Positions 30,241 to 40,435 of a stretch of 64,000 nt of DNA are shown in pieces; position 1 is the first letter of the stretch, and every line of letters begins with the position of its first letter. The notes under the pieces were generated by a model, which did no database searches, was not told the DNA's origin, and saw only the letters and a list, made by a program, of their open reading frames with translations. The translations under genes and the position numbers were made by a program. The stretch is from the NCBI GenBank assembly GCA_033557465.1, contig CM066031.1, forward strand, positions 1,228,135,312 to 1,228,199,311. Direction: 5' to 3'. The stretch comes from Ichthyophis bannanicus. Lineage: Eukaryota > Chordata > Amphibia > Gymnophiona > Ichthyophiidae.

Positions 30241-32765
30241 GCACATCTGGAAAGAAGCAAAAAAATTGTGGATGCTCTCCAAGATGCATTACTTAGACAA
30301 ATGGTGATGGAACCAACCAGGGAAAGCTCAACGCTGGATGTAGTGCTCACCAACAGTGATAACGTGTCGAATGTCTGTGTGAGTGCCCCTGTGAGCAACA
30401 GCAACCATCACACGGTGTGGTTTGAGATAAAAGCCATGGTACAGGCCAATCATAGCATGCTCAAAGTCCTAAACTTCAAAAACACTGACTTCAATAAAAT
30501 GGCCGAGTACTTAGAGGAGATGACGGGGTGGAAGGAGATAAGGGAAGTGGAATTGCAATGGACTAAACTAAAGGCGGCAATAAAAGGGGCAACAGATAGA
30601 TAAATATGTAAGAAAAGTAAATAAAAACAAGAGGAGAAGGAAACCTATTTGGTTTTCCAAAGAGGTGGCTGCTCAAATAAAGGCAAAAAACACAGCTTTC
30701 GCAAAATTCAAAAGCTTGCAAACAGAAGAACACAGAAATGAATACAGGATCAAGCTCAAAGAGTCAAAAAGAGAAATAAGGATAGCAAAATCAAAGGCAG
30801 AGGAAAAGATGGCTAAAGATGTTAAAGGTGGCAACAAAACTTTCTTCAGGTATATTCAGGAAAGGAAGAAGATCAGAGTTGGAATTGCAGGACTCAGAAG
30901 TGCTGGGAAAGGACTCGTGGAAAGTGACACTGAAAAAGCAAAATTGTTAAACACTTCTGCTCTGTTTTTACTAAAGAAGATCCTGGAGATGGACCAGCTG
31001 TGACTCCCAAATATAAAAATAGGAATGAAGTAGATACCACACCATTCACAGAAGATGAGGTGTTAGAACAACTTGCTAAACTGAAAGTGGACAAAGCCAT
31101 GGGACCGGATGGGATACATCCCAGGATACTGAAAGAGCTCAGAGAGGTTCTTGCAGGACCGTTAAAGGATGTCTTCAACAGATCCTTGGAAACAGGAGTG
31201 GTTCCTCAGGATTGGAGAATGGCTAATGTTGTACCTCTACACAAAAGTGATGACAGGGAAGAAGTGTCAAATTACAGGCCCGTGAGCCTTACCTCGGTGG
31301 CAGGAAAAGTAATGGAGGTGCTCCTGAGAGCGAATAGTGAACTTTCTCAAAACCAACAGGTTGCAAGATCCAAGGCAACATGGTTTTACCGAAGGACAGT
31401 CTTGCCAAACAAATCTGATTGAGTTCTTTGATTGGGTGACCAAGGAACTAGATCTAGGGCATACAATGGATGTCATCTATCTGGATTTCAGCAAAGCCTT
31501 TGATACTGTTCCTCATAGGAGGCTTGTCAATAAACTCAGTAGCTTGGGGATGGGTCCCAAGATAGTAAACTGGATTAGAAATTGGTTGACTGACAGACAA
31601 CAGAAGGTGATGGTACATGGAGCTCACTCGGATGAGAGGAAGGTGATTAGCGGGGTGCCTCAGGGTTCGGTCCTGGGCCCGGCACTGTTCAATATATTCG
31701 TGAGTGATATTGCTGAAGGACTGAATGGAAAAGTCTGTCTTTTTGCAGATGGCACAAAAATTTGCAACAGAGTGGACTCCCCTGAGGGAGTGGTTAACAT
31801 GAGGAAAGATCTACAAAAGCTGGAAGACTGGTCTAATGCTTGGCAACTACGATTTAATGTGAAAAAGTGCAGTGTCATGCACTTGGGTAGCAGAAATCCA
31901 AGGGAAAAGTACATGATAGGGGGTGAGAGGTTGGTATGCACGGTTCAGGAGAAAGACCTTGGTGTGATTATCTCTGATGATCTCAAGGTGGCAAAACAGT
32001 GCGACAAGGCAGTGGCAAAAGCCAGGAGGATGTTGGGCTGCATACAGAGAGGGATTACCAGCAGAAAGGAAGAGGTACTTATGCCACTGTACAAGTCACT
32101 GGTGAGGCCTCACTTGGAATACTGTGTTCAGTTTTGGAGACCATATCTTGCAAAAGATGTAAAAGACTGGAAACTGTTCAGAGAAAGGCGACCAAAATGA
32201 TTTGGAGCCTGCGTCAGAAGCCTTATGAGAAGAGACTTGAAGACCTAAATATGTACACTTTGGAGGAGAGGAGGGACAGGAGAGATATGATTCAGACCTT
32301 TAAATACTTAAAGAGAAATGATGAACAAACAAACCTCTTCCAAAGACGGGGAAGCTGTAAAACTAGAGGGCATAACATGAAGCTGCAAGGTGGTAAATTG
32401 AAAGGCAATGTCAGGAAATATTTCTTCACTGAAAGGGTGGTGGATGCTTGGAATGCCCTCCCGATGGAAATGGTGGGGGCAAACACGGTGATGGAATTCA
32501 AAACGGCATGGGACAAACACAGTGGATCCCTTTACAGCAACAGGATAAAAGCAAAATAAACGGTACCATCTAACTTCTGAACTATCTTGCGTCTCAACAA
32601 ATAAGGGTTTCCTACATGGAGTGGTGGGTTCACCCCTAAACAAAAACATGGGGAGGGGTGGCCTGCACAGAGCGACAGGTGCACCTACTCTTGCCATCTT
32701 GCTGGGCAGACTAGATGGACCATGCTGGTCTTTATCTGCCGTCACTTACTATGTTACTATGTTAC
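30241..32765 (+). mobile_element. CR1-like LINE, 5'-truncated, inserted in the L2-like LINE
   Basis: The insertion starts inside the endonuclease region (LDVVLTNSDNVSNV) and runs through a full RT to a tail of TTACTATG repeats (about 32748-32765). Octamer tails without poly(A) are typical of CR1. The L2-like sequence on either side matches up across it. The frame is broken near 30605, 31005 and 31400. Confidence 0.85.
31000..32559 (+). pseudogene. CR1 reverse transcriptase (broken)
   Basis: The order is KVDKAMGPDGIHPRILKEL, DWRMANVVPLHKSDDREEVS, NYRPVSLTSVAGKVME (31000-31422). After a frame change come MDVIYLDFSKAFDTVPHRRL, GVPQGSVLGPALFNIFVSDI and FADGTKICN (31337-32200). After another come QRKATKMIWSLRQKPYEKRL and TERVVDAWNALPMEMV (31999-32559). 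The catalytic FADD box reads FADG near 31746, so the second Asp is lost. Frame breaks and this substitution mean it cannot be active. Confidence 0.85.
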
Positions 32766-33445
32766 CTCCCCCTCTTTTGCACTCTGGTCCTCTTTCCAGC
32801 TGATTGCTGCATCGGAGTTTGCTACTACCCTGTCTTCAACCTGTAAAATCACCTGTTCCCTGGACCCCATCCCTTCCACCTGGCTCCTTGAGCCTTCACT
32901 CACCTCTTTTGTCCATGCTCAATGCAATCCTTTTCCTCTGGTTCTTTCCCTGCTCCCTGGAAGTACGCAATGGTCCGTCCTATCCTTAAGCCCTCCCTTG
33001 ATCCCTCTGTTCTGGCTAACTGGCACCCAGTGTCTAATCTCTGCTTTCTCTCTAAATTGCTAGAGTGCTTTGTCTTTGCTCAGCTGTCCTCTCATCTCTT
33101 TTCGACCAATGCTCTTCATCCTCATCAGTCCGGTTTTTGTGAGAGTCACAGTACGGAGTCTATTCTTTCCCTGCTAAATGAGCTGCACATTGCACATGAC
33201 CACGGTGATCTCACTCTAGTTGTTTTCCTCAATCTTTCCTCTGTATTCAATCTTGTAGATCATCGTACTCTTCTTTCTCGTCTTTTGGATTTTGGTGTCT
33301 TCGGAACCCTGCTAACTTGGTTTAGGTCCTTCCTCACTGCATGCTCTTTCTCTGTCTTTTCCAAAGCACCAGCCTCTCCCTCCACTGCCTTGCCTTGCAG
33401 CGTTCCTCAGGGCTCAGTTCTGTCCCCTCTTTTTAATGTCTTCCT

Positions 33446-33469
33446 ATCTCCTGTCTGTCTGCTTATTCA
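33446..33469. repeat. Target-site duplication, left copy, of the RTE/BovB-like fragment
   Basis: The 24-base run that starts atctcctgtctg and ends gcttattca recurs at 33877-33896 without one TCTG unit. Confidence 0.75.
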
Positions 33470-33876
33470 TGACAACTGGCATAATCAACAGGTTCATCGT
33501 TGAAGGAGAAGAAATTGAAATCGTGAACAACTTTAACCTACTTGGATCAACTATCAATAAAGAAGCAACAAGCAGTCAAGAAATCAGACGACGCATTGCT
33601 CTTGGCAGAATGGCTATGAAAGACCTAGATAAGATTCTCAAGAGCAGAGATGTCTCTCTCCATACAAAGATTCAACTTGTTCAAGCCATGGTAAGATAGG
33701 TCAACACAAAAGAGGAAGGCCAGCAATGAGATGGATCGATACAATAACAGCAGCTACGGGTGCCAGTCTGTCAACAATGAGCTGCCTTACTCAAGACCGA
33801 ACACAACACAATTTAGGATAGCTATTCAGAGGGTCGCCATGAGTCGACTCAGACTCGACGGCACTTAACAACAACA
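33470..33876 (+). mobile_element. RTE/BovB-like LINE fragment with an internal deletion
   Basis: The left part encodes FIVEGEEIEIVNNFNLLGST, RRRIALGRMAMKDLDKILKS and TKIQLVQAMV. The right part continues with KRGRPAMRWIDTITAATGAS and ends with the 'gggtcgccatgagtcgactc' and 'gacggcacttaacaacaaca' 3' end typical of RTE/BovB. About 40-60 codons normally between VQAMV and KRGRP are absent. It is flanked by a near-perfect duplication (33446-33469 and 33877-33896). Confidence 0.87.
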
Positions 33877-35275
33877 ATCTCCTGTCTGCTTATTCAACAA
33901 TCTGGCATTTCTGCGTATTACTATGAGGATGAAATTCTTCTTTTGCACCATACTAATTCCTTTACACCTGATCTCTCAGTGCTAAATTCCTGCTTGGCCT
34001 GTATCCATTCCTGGTTGACCTCCAACTTTCTGCACTTGAACCTGGCAAAATCGTCTGCCACCTGGATTACCTTTGGAACTCCCCGCCCCTTCGCTGGCCT
34101 CAACTCTTGCTTCCACTAATATCCTCCTGGTGTTCTTTCAGATATCTTGGGGTCATCTTGGATTCCTCTCTCTCCTTCACTGAACACATCTCTTCTGTCT
34201 CTTGCCGCTTTTTTTTCATCTACGTCAGATTTGCACTATCCGTCCATTCTTCTCCCCTGCTGCCCTGTACACTCCTGTCTTTTGTTATTTCCAGAATTGA
34301 CTACTGAAATGTTGTTCTCACAGGACTTCAATATCAACTTTACCGCCTGCAACTGCTCCAGAATAGAGCTGCCCGTATCCTCATCCACTCCTCTCATTTC
34401 AATCACGTCTCGCCCCTTCTTGCTCGCTTACACTGGTGGTCTGTCCATTTTCGAGTCCAGTATAAAATTCTTATTTTTGTTCACAAGGATCTTCACACAT
34501 CCACTCCCCAATACCTGGCTGACCTTCATTTCCACCATCCCTATTGTCTTCTCCATTCTGTTCACATATATCATTTAGCTCTCTTCTCAGTCTCTCAAGC
34601 ACACCTTGAGCATATGTGATGCGCTGCTTTCTTCTTTCTGGGTCCTGCGCTGGGCAGTCTCTCGCTCTCGCGCTGTCTCTCGCTCTTGCTCTTGCTCACT
34701 CCTAGCCCTCCTTCCCAAGGTTTAAAGCCGCCCTAAAAACCCATCTTTTCCAGCTCGCTTTTGAAACGCCTCACCACTCATCTTAATTAACCAGCCATAC
34801 ATGTCTGAGTTCCTCAGTCTGTCTTATCTGTCCTCTCCTGCTATCCTCTACCCTTCTCTCCCTTTTTTTTTGTTTCTCTTCTGTTCTGTCATAATTGGCG
34901 TTTTTATTATTTTATTATTTTATTTATATTTGTTATATACCACGCTATTATAATCAGTGCGGTGTACAGTTGAACAAAAACATACTACAATGCCACAGGA
35001 ACATCGAGTTTACAAAGAACAGGGTAGTTAAACCTGGAGGTGAAACAGGGGGGAACTATTTACAAGATATAGTGGTATTATCAAAGGAACTTTAACAAAT
35101 TAACTATTTACAAAATACAGTACACTTTCATATATCAGAGACATGTAAGGGTCTTTGCAAAGGTATAAGTTCAAGAGCCGGGGATGGGGAGGAACTGACT
35201 AACCATTCTCTATGGGGGGCTGAGTTATGGGATGGTTTGGGTAGGGGGTGGTGGTGGCTGCTGCGTTTTCCAGAA

Positions 35276-36867
35276 TTAGCTTCCGGGTAATGTTTTAAGA
35301 AGAGATGGTGTTTGAGGGAGGGCGTTCCAGGCCCTGGGTGCAAATATGGAGAAAGCCCTACTGGCTGTTGTCTTTGTGCATTTTGTCAGTAACTTAGGGA
35401 CTTCAAGAGTGTTCATCAATGTGGATCTCCTATTTCTGTTGACTGGCGTGCTGTGGATAAGTTTGCTGATGGACGTGGGGGGCTGGTTCCTTAGGGCTTT
35501 GAATGTCAGGACTAGAGTCTTGTATTGGGTTCTAGCTTGCAGAGGTAGCCAGTGGAGGTTCATCAGGACTGGTGTTATGTGGTCTGACCTCGATAATCCT
35601 ATGAGTACCCTGACGGCTGAGTTCATGGCTAGACGGAGCGGGCTTAGCGTTGACTGGGGAAGTCCGTGGAGAATGATATTAGCGAAGTCAAGATGTGGGA
35701 GTACCAAGGCTTGGAAAATTGTTCGGTAGTCTGTGAAGTCAAGTAAAGGGCGGAGATGACGTAGTGTCCGTATCTTGTGGTAGATTGCTTTCATGGTGTT
35801 TTTCACATGTGCTGACATGTCGAGCCGTTGGTCAAGTGTAATGCCTAGATAGCGAATCGTGGATTTTGTCTTCAACTCAGCATTGTTGACTTGTAATGAG
35901 GAGGGTGGTGTGAACTTCTGATTTCTCGTAACAAATAGGACATCAGTTTTGCTGTGGTTAATCCGTAGGTTCTGTGATAGGAGCCATTCTGCTACCGCTT
36001 CAAAGCATCTTAGTATTGGTGAGAAGTCTGGTTGATCAATCTTGAAAGGTATGTAAATCAGGATGTCATCTGCATAGGCCAGGCATTGAACATTGAAAGA
36101 GCGGATTAAGGCACAGATTGGCTGCATATAGATGTGTTAAACATCAATGCAGATAGGGACGAACCCTGAGGCACACCTTGTTTCAGTGGAAATGGATCTG
36201 AGGTCGTGGGGCCTGTTCTGACTTGTTGCCATCTGTTGGTCAAATAAGATTTACACCATGCAAGAGCAGAGCCTTGTATTCCTTTCTCCATGAGACGGAG
36301 TAGTAGTATCTCATGGTTCACCGAGTCAAAGGTGGCAGCGATGTCCATAAAGATGAGCACAAAACCTTGGTGGATGCTTTCGAGACCTGTGACTAGGTCA
36401 TTGAAGAGGGTTGTGAGGATGGTGTCAACACCATGTGCTTCCCTGAAGCCATGTTGGGATGGGTCAAGTGGTGCTACAGTGTCGATGTGTTGTTGAATCT
36501 GTCGCTGGACCACCACCTCAATGATTTTTGCAAGCAGGGGGATGCTTGAAATTGGTCTGAAGGATTCAACTTTAGAAGGGTCGAGTCTGCTGTTCTTCAA
36601 CAGTGGGCGAATTGATGTATACTTTAAGCTCTGTGGGAAGGACCCTGTTGAGAGGGATTGGTTCAGAATTCTGCTTATGGCAGGACTAAGGTCGTGGCAC
36701 AGCTCTTTAATCCAGCTAGCTGGGCAGGGATCATTGGGGGCAGTGGTGAGGTTGATGGATGAGATAATGTCTTGGATCTCTTTGCTGGATACCTCACGGA
36801 ACTTGAGCAGAGGGGCTGGATGGGGAGTTTTGTGTGGGGTGGGGAGGGTTATGGAGGTTGCATACAT
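35276..36867 (-). pseudogene. L2-like LINE reverse transcriptase, C-terminal two thirds
   Basis: On the minus strand, 36867-36106 gives SIRPLLKNSRLDPSKVESFR, PISSIPLLAKIIEVVVQRQI, LDPSQHGFREAHGVDTILTT, FVLIFMDIAATFDSVNHEIL (motif A) and GVPQGSSLSALMFN. After a frame shift, 36127-35276 gives CLAYADDILIYIPF (intact YADD), STIRYLGITLDQRLDMSAHV and AVRVLIGLSRSDHITPVLMN, ending ASRAFSIFAPRAWNALPQ. Order and motifs match the L2 group. The minus orientation and 3' tail at the left agree with the element boundaries. Confidence 0.85.
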
Positions 36868-36873
36868 GTTAGT

Positions 36874-37939
36874 TTATATCATCTTCGACTGTAAATAGTT
36901 GGAGTAGTCCTGTGGCTGGGGCATGGGTGGTTGAGCAAGTGCTGGGTCACCTGTTAAGGACTTTATAATGCTGAACAAGTCATGTGGTTTGTTCAGCGAC
37001 CGCTTTAGTATATCTGAATGGTAATGTTTTCTTTTTTCCATCGTCTTTGTTTGGTGTGTTTGTAGGTGAGAGGAGTATGTGCAGAGTGCCTCAGGGGTCC
37101 GGGTTTGGCGCCACTGTCTCTCGAGCTTGCGTAGGTGGAGAAGCAATGCTCTCAGGTCTTCAGAGTACCATGGTGCGTGTTCCCGTTTCTTTGGTTTCTT
37201 GCTAGTGGTTGGGAGGCAGGCGGCAGTTCTGAGAGCATCGTCCCAGTGGGATACCAATTCATCTGGTTCGAGAGATGTGTTGGTAAGGAGAGGTAAGACC
37301 TTCTCGAGGACTTTGTCCTTAACGAGGGTCCGAAAGCGTGTTGTCATGGTTCTGGGAGGGGCCTGTGCTTTATTATCGCTATTGCTGTGGTGGTTGGTGG
37401 GTATGTGAAATGTGAGAAGGTTATGGTCAGACCAGGGTACTGGAGTTATGGAAGTCACAAGGCAATGGGTTGAGTTGATAACAGTCTGGGGAGCGAAGAT
37501 CAGGTTGAGTTTTTCCCTTAGTGTGGGTAGGAGAGTTGACGAGTTGCTTGTAGCCCAGGTCGTACATTGCTTCAAGGAAGGCTGATGAATGTGCATCTTG
37601 CAGGGAAGGCAGGTTAAAATCTCCTATTAACCAACTTGGGGAGCGTGGGTTATTGGAATTGCAAGCGAGATCAATTATTGTTGGAAGGTCATCTGGTGAG
37701 GCCGTTGGTGCTCTGTACAGTAGGTTGATTGTACAGTGTTCATTTGTTATGGTGAGCATGTCAAGATGGGTTGTGCTGGTGGCGTTGCTTAGTTTAAATT
37801 GGAGTTTGGATCTGGTGAGGATGAGTGTGCCGCCTCCCTTCAGGTTGGTCCTATGGCAGGCGTAGATAGAGAAACCTGGTGGTGACATCTGGTTGATGAG
37901 AACGTTGTCACATTCGGATAGCCATGTCTCAGTTATCAT
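36874..37939 (-). pseudogene. L2-like LINE endonuclease and linker
   Basis: On the minus strand, 37939-37427 gives ITETWLSECD, GGGTLILTRSKLQFKL, LLYRAPTASPDDLPTIIDLA and SWLIGDFNLPSLQDAHSSAF (GDFN motif of APE endonucleases). Frame 37596-36874 continues with ITPVPWSDHNLLTFHIPTN (SDH motif) and the linker KKPKKREHAPWYSEDLRALL. The frames overlap at a single frameshift. Catalytic motifs are otherwise present. Confidence 0.8.
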
Positions 37940-38888
37940 TAGGATATCGAGGTCGTGATGGGATATCAGGTCATTGACTACAGGCCATTTTGAAGTATTG
38001 ATCTGCGTTTATAAGTGCGCACTTGAGTATGCGTTGGTGATTGTATTTCTCAGTTTGGCGGCTCTTAAGGTTTTGCAAGGGGATGTGTAGCAGATGAGGA
38101 TGGGTTGTGTTATTTTTTATTGTGGTGTGGCAGGGGATTTCAGACCATCCTCTCCCATTGTTGTAGAGGATTGGGATGTGACTGATGCCGGGGTTAAAGG
38201 CATGCGATAGGTTGGAGGACAAGGAGGTGAGGAGGATGAGAGTTAGGAACAGGATTAGGTGCATTTTCAGGGTGACCTATGTAAGGAAACTTACTCGGGC
38301 ATGGGGTCAGCAAGTCTAGATACAGAATTACAGAGATCAAACAGTAAAGGCAGGTTTAGGCCAATGTTGTAGAAGTAGACAGTGTAGCAAAGGCAGTATG
38401 GGCTATAAGGAGTAGACAGTGTAACAGCAATGTAACAGTGTAGCAGCGTTGTCAGTTGGGGCAGAACAGTGTAAACAGTAGTGTATCAGCAATGTTACAG
38501 CACTGTGTCAAATTAGGGTAGGACTAGCCTGGGAGGTTGTAGGGATTAGCAACAGCATTACAACAGAGTATCTATTGGGTAGGAGGTGTATGAGAGCAAG
38601 GCTTGTAGAGGCAGTATGGGTTAATCAAAATAGCAGTTCAGGATTCAGTTTAGTCATGGGTTACAAGATGGAGAGACCTCTTTAAATCAATGGTCTACCT
38701 TGTGGTCCGGAGCGTGGTGTTCTTCTTTGTTTCGTAGAGATGTAACGGCTAGGGAGGCAGTGGAGTGATCATTCTGGGGTGTCGAGGATCATGGTCTGAG
38801 CCTGCTGGATTGGATATGCTCCAGGCTCAGAGGGGCTCACGCCTAAGGGCTACGCCAAAGGGCCCTCAGGCGTGGGCATGCCTGGCTG
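37940..38888 (-). other. 5' UTR of the minus-strand L2-like LINE
   Basis: Between the endonuclease and the 149-bp monomers lies about 950 bp with reiterated 'cagtgtagca' / 'gtaacagcaatgtaacagtg' motifs near 38385-38480. No coding content is seen apart from a short frame at 37971-38264. Confidence 0.55.
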
Positions 38889-39310
38889 GCGTTCCTTTTG
38901 AAGCAGAGCTCAGGCTGCCCCGATTGGGCAGCTCACGCTGAAGAGGCGGTCCGGTGCTCCGGCGGGCTCGATCCTCTGCAGGAGGAGAGCAGATGGCCGC
39001 CGGAGTGCAGAGAAGAAAGGGCTGATGTGCTCGAGTAGCGCTCCTTTTGAAGCAGAGCTCAGGCTGCCCCGATTGGGCAGCTCATACTGAAGAGGCGGTC
39101 CGGTGCTCCGGCGGGCTCGATCCTCTGCAGGAGGAGAGCAGATGGCCGCCGGAGTGCAGAGAAGAAAGGGCTGATGCGCTCGAGTAGCGCTCCTTTTGAA
39201 GCAGAGCTCAGGCTGCCCCGATTGGGCAGCTCACACTGAAGAGGCGGTCCGGTGCTCCGGCGGGCTCGATCCTCTGCAGGAGGAGAGCAGATGGCCGCCG
39301 GAGTGCTTCG
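38889..39310 (-). promoter_or_regulatory. Tandem 149-bp 5' monomers of the L2-like LINE
   Basis: Copies start at 38889, 39038 and 39187 (period 149) and the third ends near 39310. Each holds CTCAGGCTGCCCCGATTGGG, the CCGGTGCTCCGGCGGGCTCG block and CAGATGGCCGCCGGAGTGCA. On the sense (minus) strand each monomer has a CCCAAT box and an inverted copy of GCCGCCATC-type YY1-like sequence (CGGCGGCCATC). Tandem 5' monomers act as promoters in some LINEs; the promoter role here is inference. Confidence 0.72.
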
Positions 39311-39342
39311 GCCCTAGCGGTATATCTAGAACCTGAATAAAG

Positions 39343-39645
39343 GAGTGGAGGAGTGGCCTAGTGGTTGGGGCAAGGTACTTCAGGCCGGAAGGTCGGAGGT
39401 TCAAATCCCACTTGAGGACAGCAACCTTGGGCCAGAAGGACTGGGGTTTCTAGTCCCACAGGTGCTCCTTGTGGTCTTGGTCAAGCCACTTAACCCTCCA
39501 TAGCCCATGTTCCCTGTAAAATAGTTATCTCCAAGTTATAATGCCCTGTTAAGTGTAACTTCAGTTTGTTCAATGTAAACCGCACTGATGCAGAATAGCG
39601 CAGTATATAAGAGAATGTAAATAAATAAATAAAATAAATTAAAGA
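39343..39645 (+). mobile_element. tRNA-derived SINE with an L2-like 3' tail
   Basis: The head has an A box (TGGCCTAGTGG, 39354-39364) and a B box (GGTTCAAATCC, 39398-39408), spaced as in a pol III tRNA promoter. The body is unrelated, and the tail 'gtaaaccgcactgatgcag' (about 39577) plus (AAAT)n closely matches the L2-like 3' end at 51446-51520. The SINE therefore probably uses L2-type machinery. No clear target duplication is visible. Confidence 0.82.
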
Positions 39646-39654
39646 TCTATGTTT

Positions 39655-40435
39655 ACCTATTTGACTCCATTTATTATTTTATCGACCTCTATCATATCTC
39701 CCCTCAGCCGTGTTTTTGCCATGTTGAAGAGCCCTAATCTTTTAAGCCTCTCCTCATAAGGGTATCCTTCCATCCCCTTTACCATTTTGGTGGCTCTTCT
39801 CTGTACCTTTTCTATTTCTGCTATATCCTTTTTAAGATATGATGACAAGAATTGCGCACACTATTCAAGGTACAGTCGCAGCATGGAACAATATAGGGGA
39901 ATTATATCCTTTCTGTATGAATCCAAGCATTCTATTTGCTTTCTTGGCCGCTGCCACTGCATACTGGGCAGAGGGTTTCCACATACTATCCATGATGTCT
40001 AAATCCTTTTCCTGGCTGGTGATTCCTAAAATGGAACCTTGCATCTTGTAACTGTAGTTTGGGTTGTTCTTCCTTAAGTGCATAACTTTGCACTTGTCCC
40101 ATTAAATTTCATCTCGCTTGTGGACATCTAGTCTTCCAATTTATCAAGATCCTCTTACAATTTTTCACAATTCTACTGCTACTACTTATTTGTGTTTTAA
40201 CAACTTTGAATAACTGTCATTTGCAGATTTGATCACCTCACTCATTCTTATTGATAGTTCACATATTACTAATAGTAGGTCTGCAATCTTATATTTCACT
40301 TCTTTCAGCACCATGGGATGTATACCATCTGGCCCAGGTGATTTGCTACTCTTTATCAAATAGTTGTAAGACATCTTTCTGGTTTGAGATTTATTTCAAT
40401 TCTTCTGGTACATTACCTTTTAAATACCATTTCAA
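39655..40435 (-). mobile_element. CR1-like LINE fragment, minus strand
   Basis: Minus-strand frames give EKVQRRATKMVKGMEGYPYE, RLKRLGLFNMAKTRLRGDM and MHLRKNNPNYSYKMQGSILG, then SKSPGPDGIHPMVLKE further right. The order is that of the CR1 RT C terminus. Large internal deletions separate the blocks; no 3' tail is present. Confidence 0.72.

Larger units (their letters stand above)
32766..34895 (+). pseudogene. L2-like LINE, reverse transcriptase and 3' part
   Basis: It continues 29232-30240. RT blocks are NWHPVSNLCFLSKLLECFVF, HPHQSGFCESHSTESILSLL, LVVFLNLSSVFNLVDHRTLL and VPQGSVLSPLFNVFLS (32922-33503). After the RTE insertion the remainder follows: 'YYEDEILLLHH' in place of the YADD box near 33925, LGVILDSSLSFTEHISSVSC (34107-34307), and a C-terminal stretch ending around 34800. 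A CTCGCTCTCGCGCTGTCTC simple-repeat patch lies at about 34660-34700. It has multiple frame breaks. Confidence 0.75.
34897..39310 (-). mobile_element. L2-like LINE, nearly full length, minus strand, with 5' promoter-like monomers
   Basis: The 3' end is at the left: the complement of a (TTTATT)-type tail at 34897-34925 followed by 'tataccacgctattataatcagtgcgg'. RT and endonuclease follow rightwards (35276-37939), then about 850 bp of 5' UTR, then 2.8 tandem monomers of 149 bp (38889-39310). It is about 4.4 kb long. Frames are broken at about four points, so it is inactive, but most conserved motifs survive. Confidence 0.85.

Noticed and set aside
37079..37408. Plus-strand frames within the minus L2-like LINE (also 35346-35729 and 36521-36898)
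   Set aside because: They are antisense shadows of the LINE endonuclease and RT frames.
38889..39310. CRISPR-like array
   Set aside because: The repeats are 149 bp head-to-tail with no unique spacers, at the 5' end of a LINE in a vertebrate context.
39343..39420. A functional tRNA gene
   Set aside because: A and B boxes are present but the sequence does not fold as a full tRNA and leads into a SINE body and tail.
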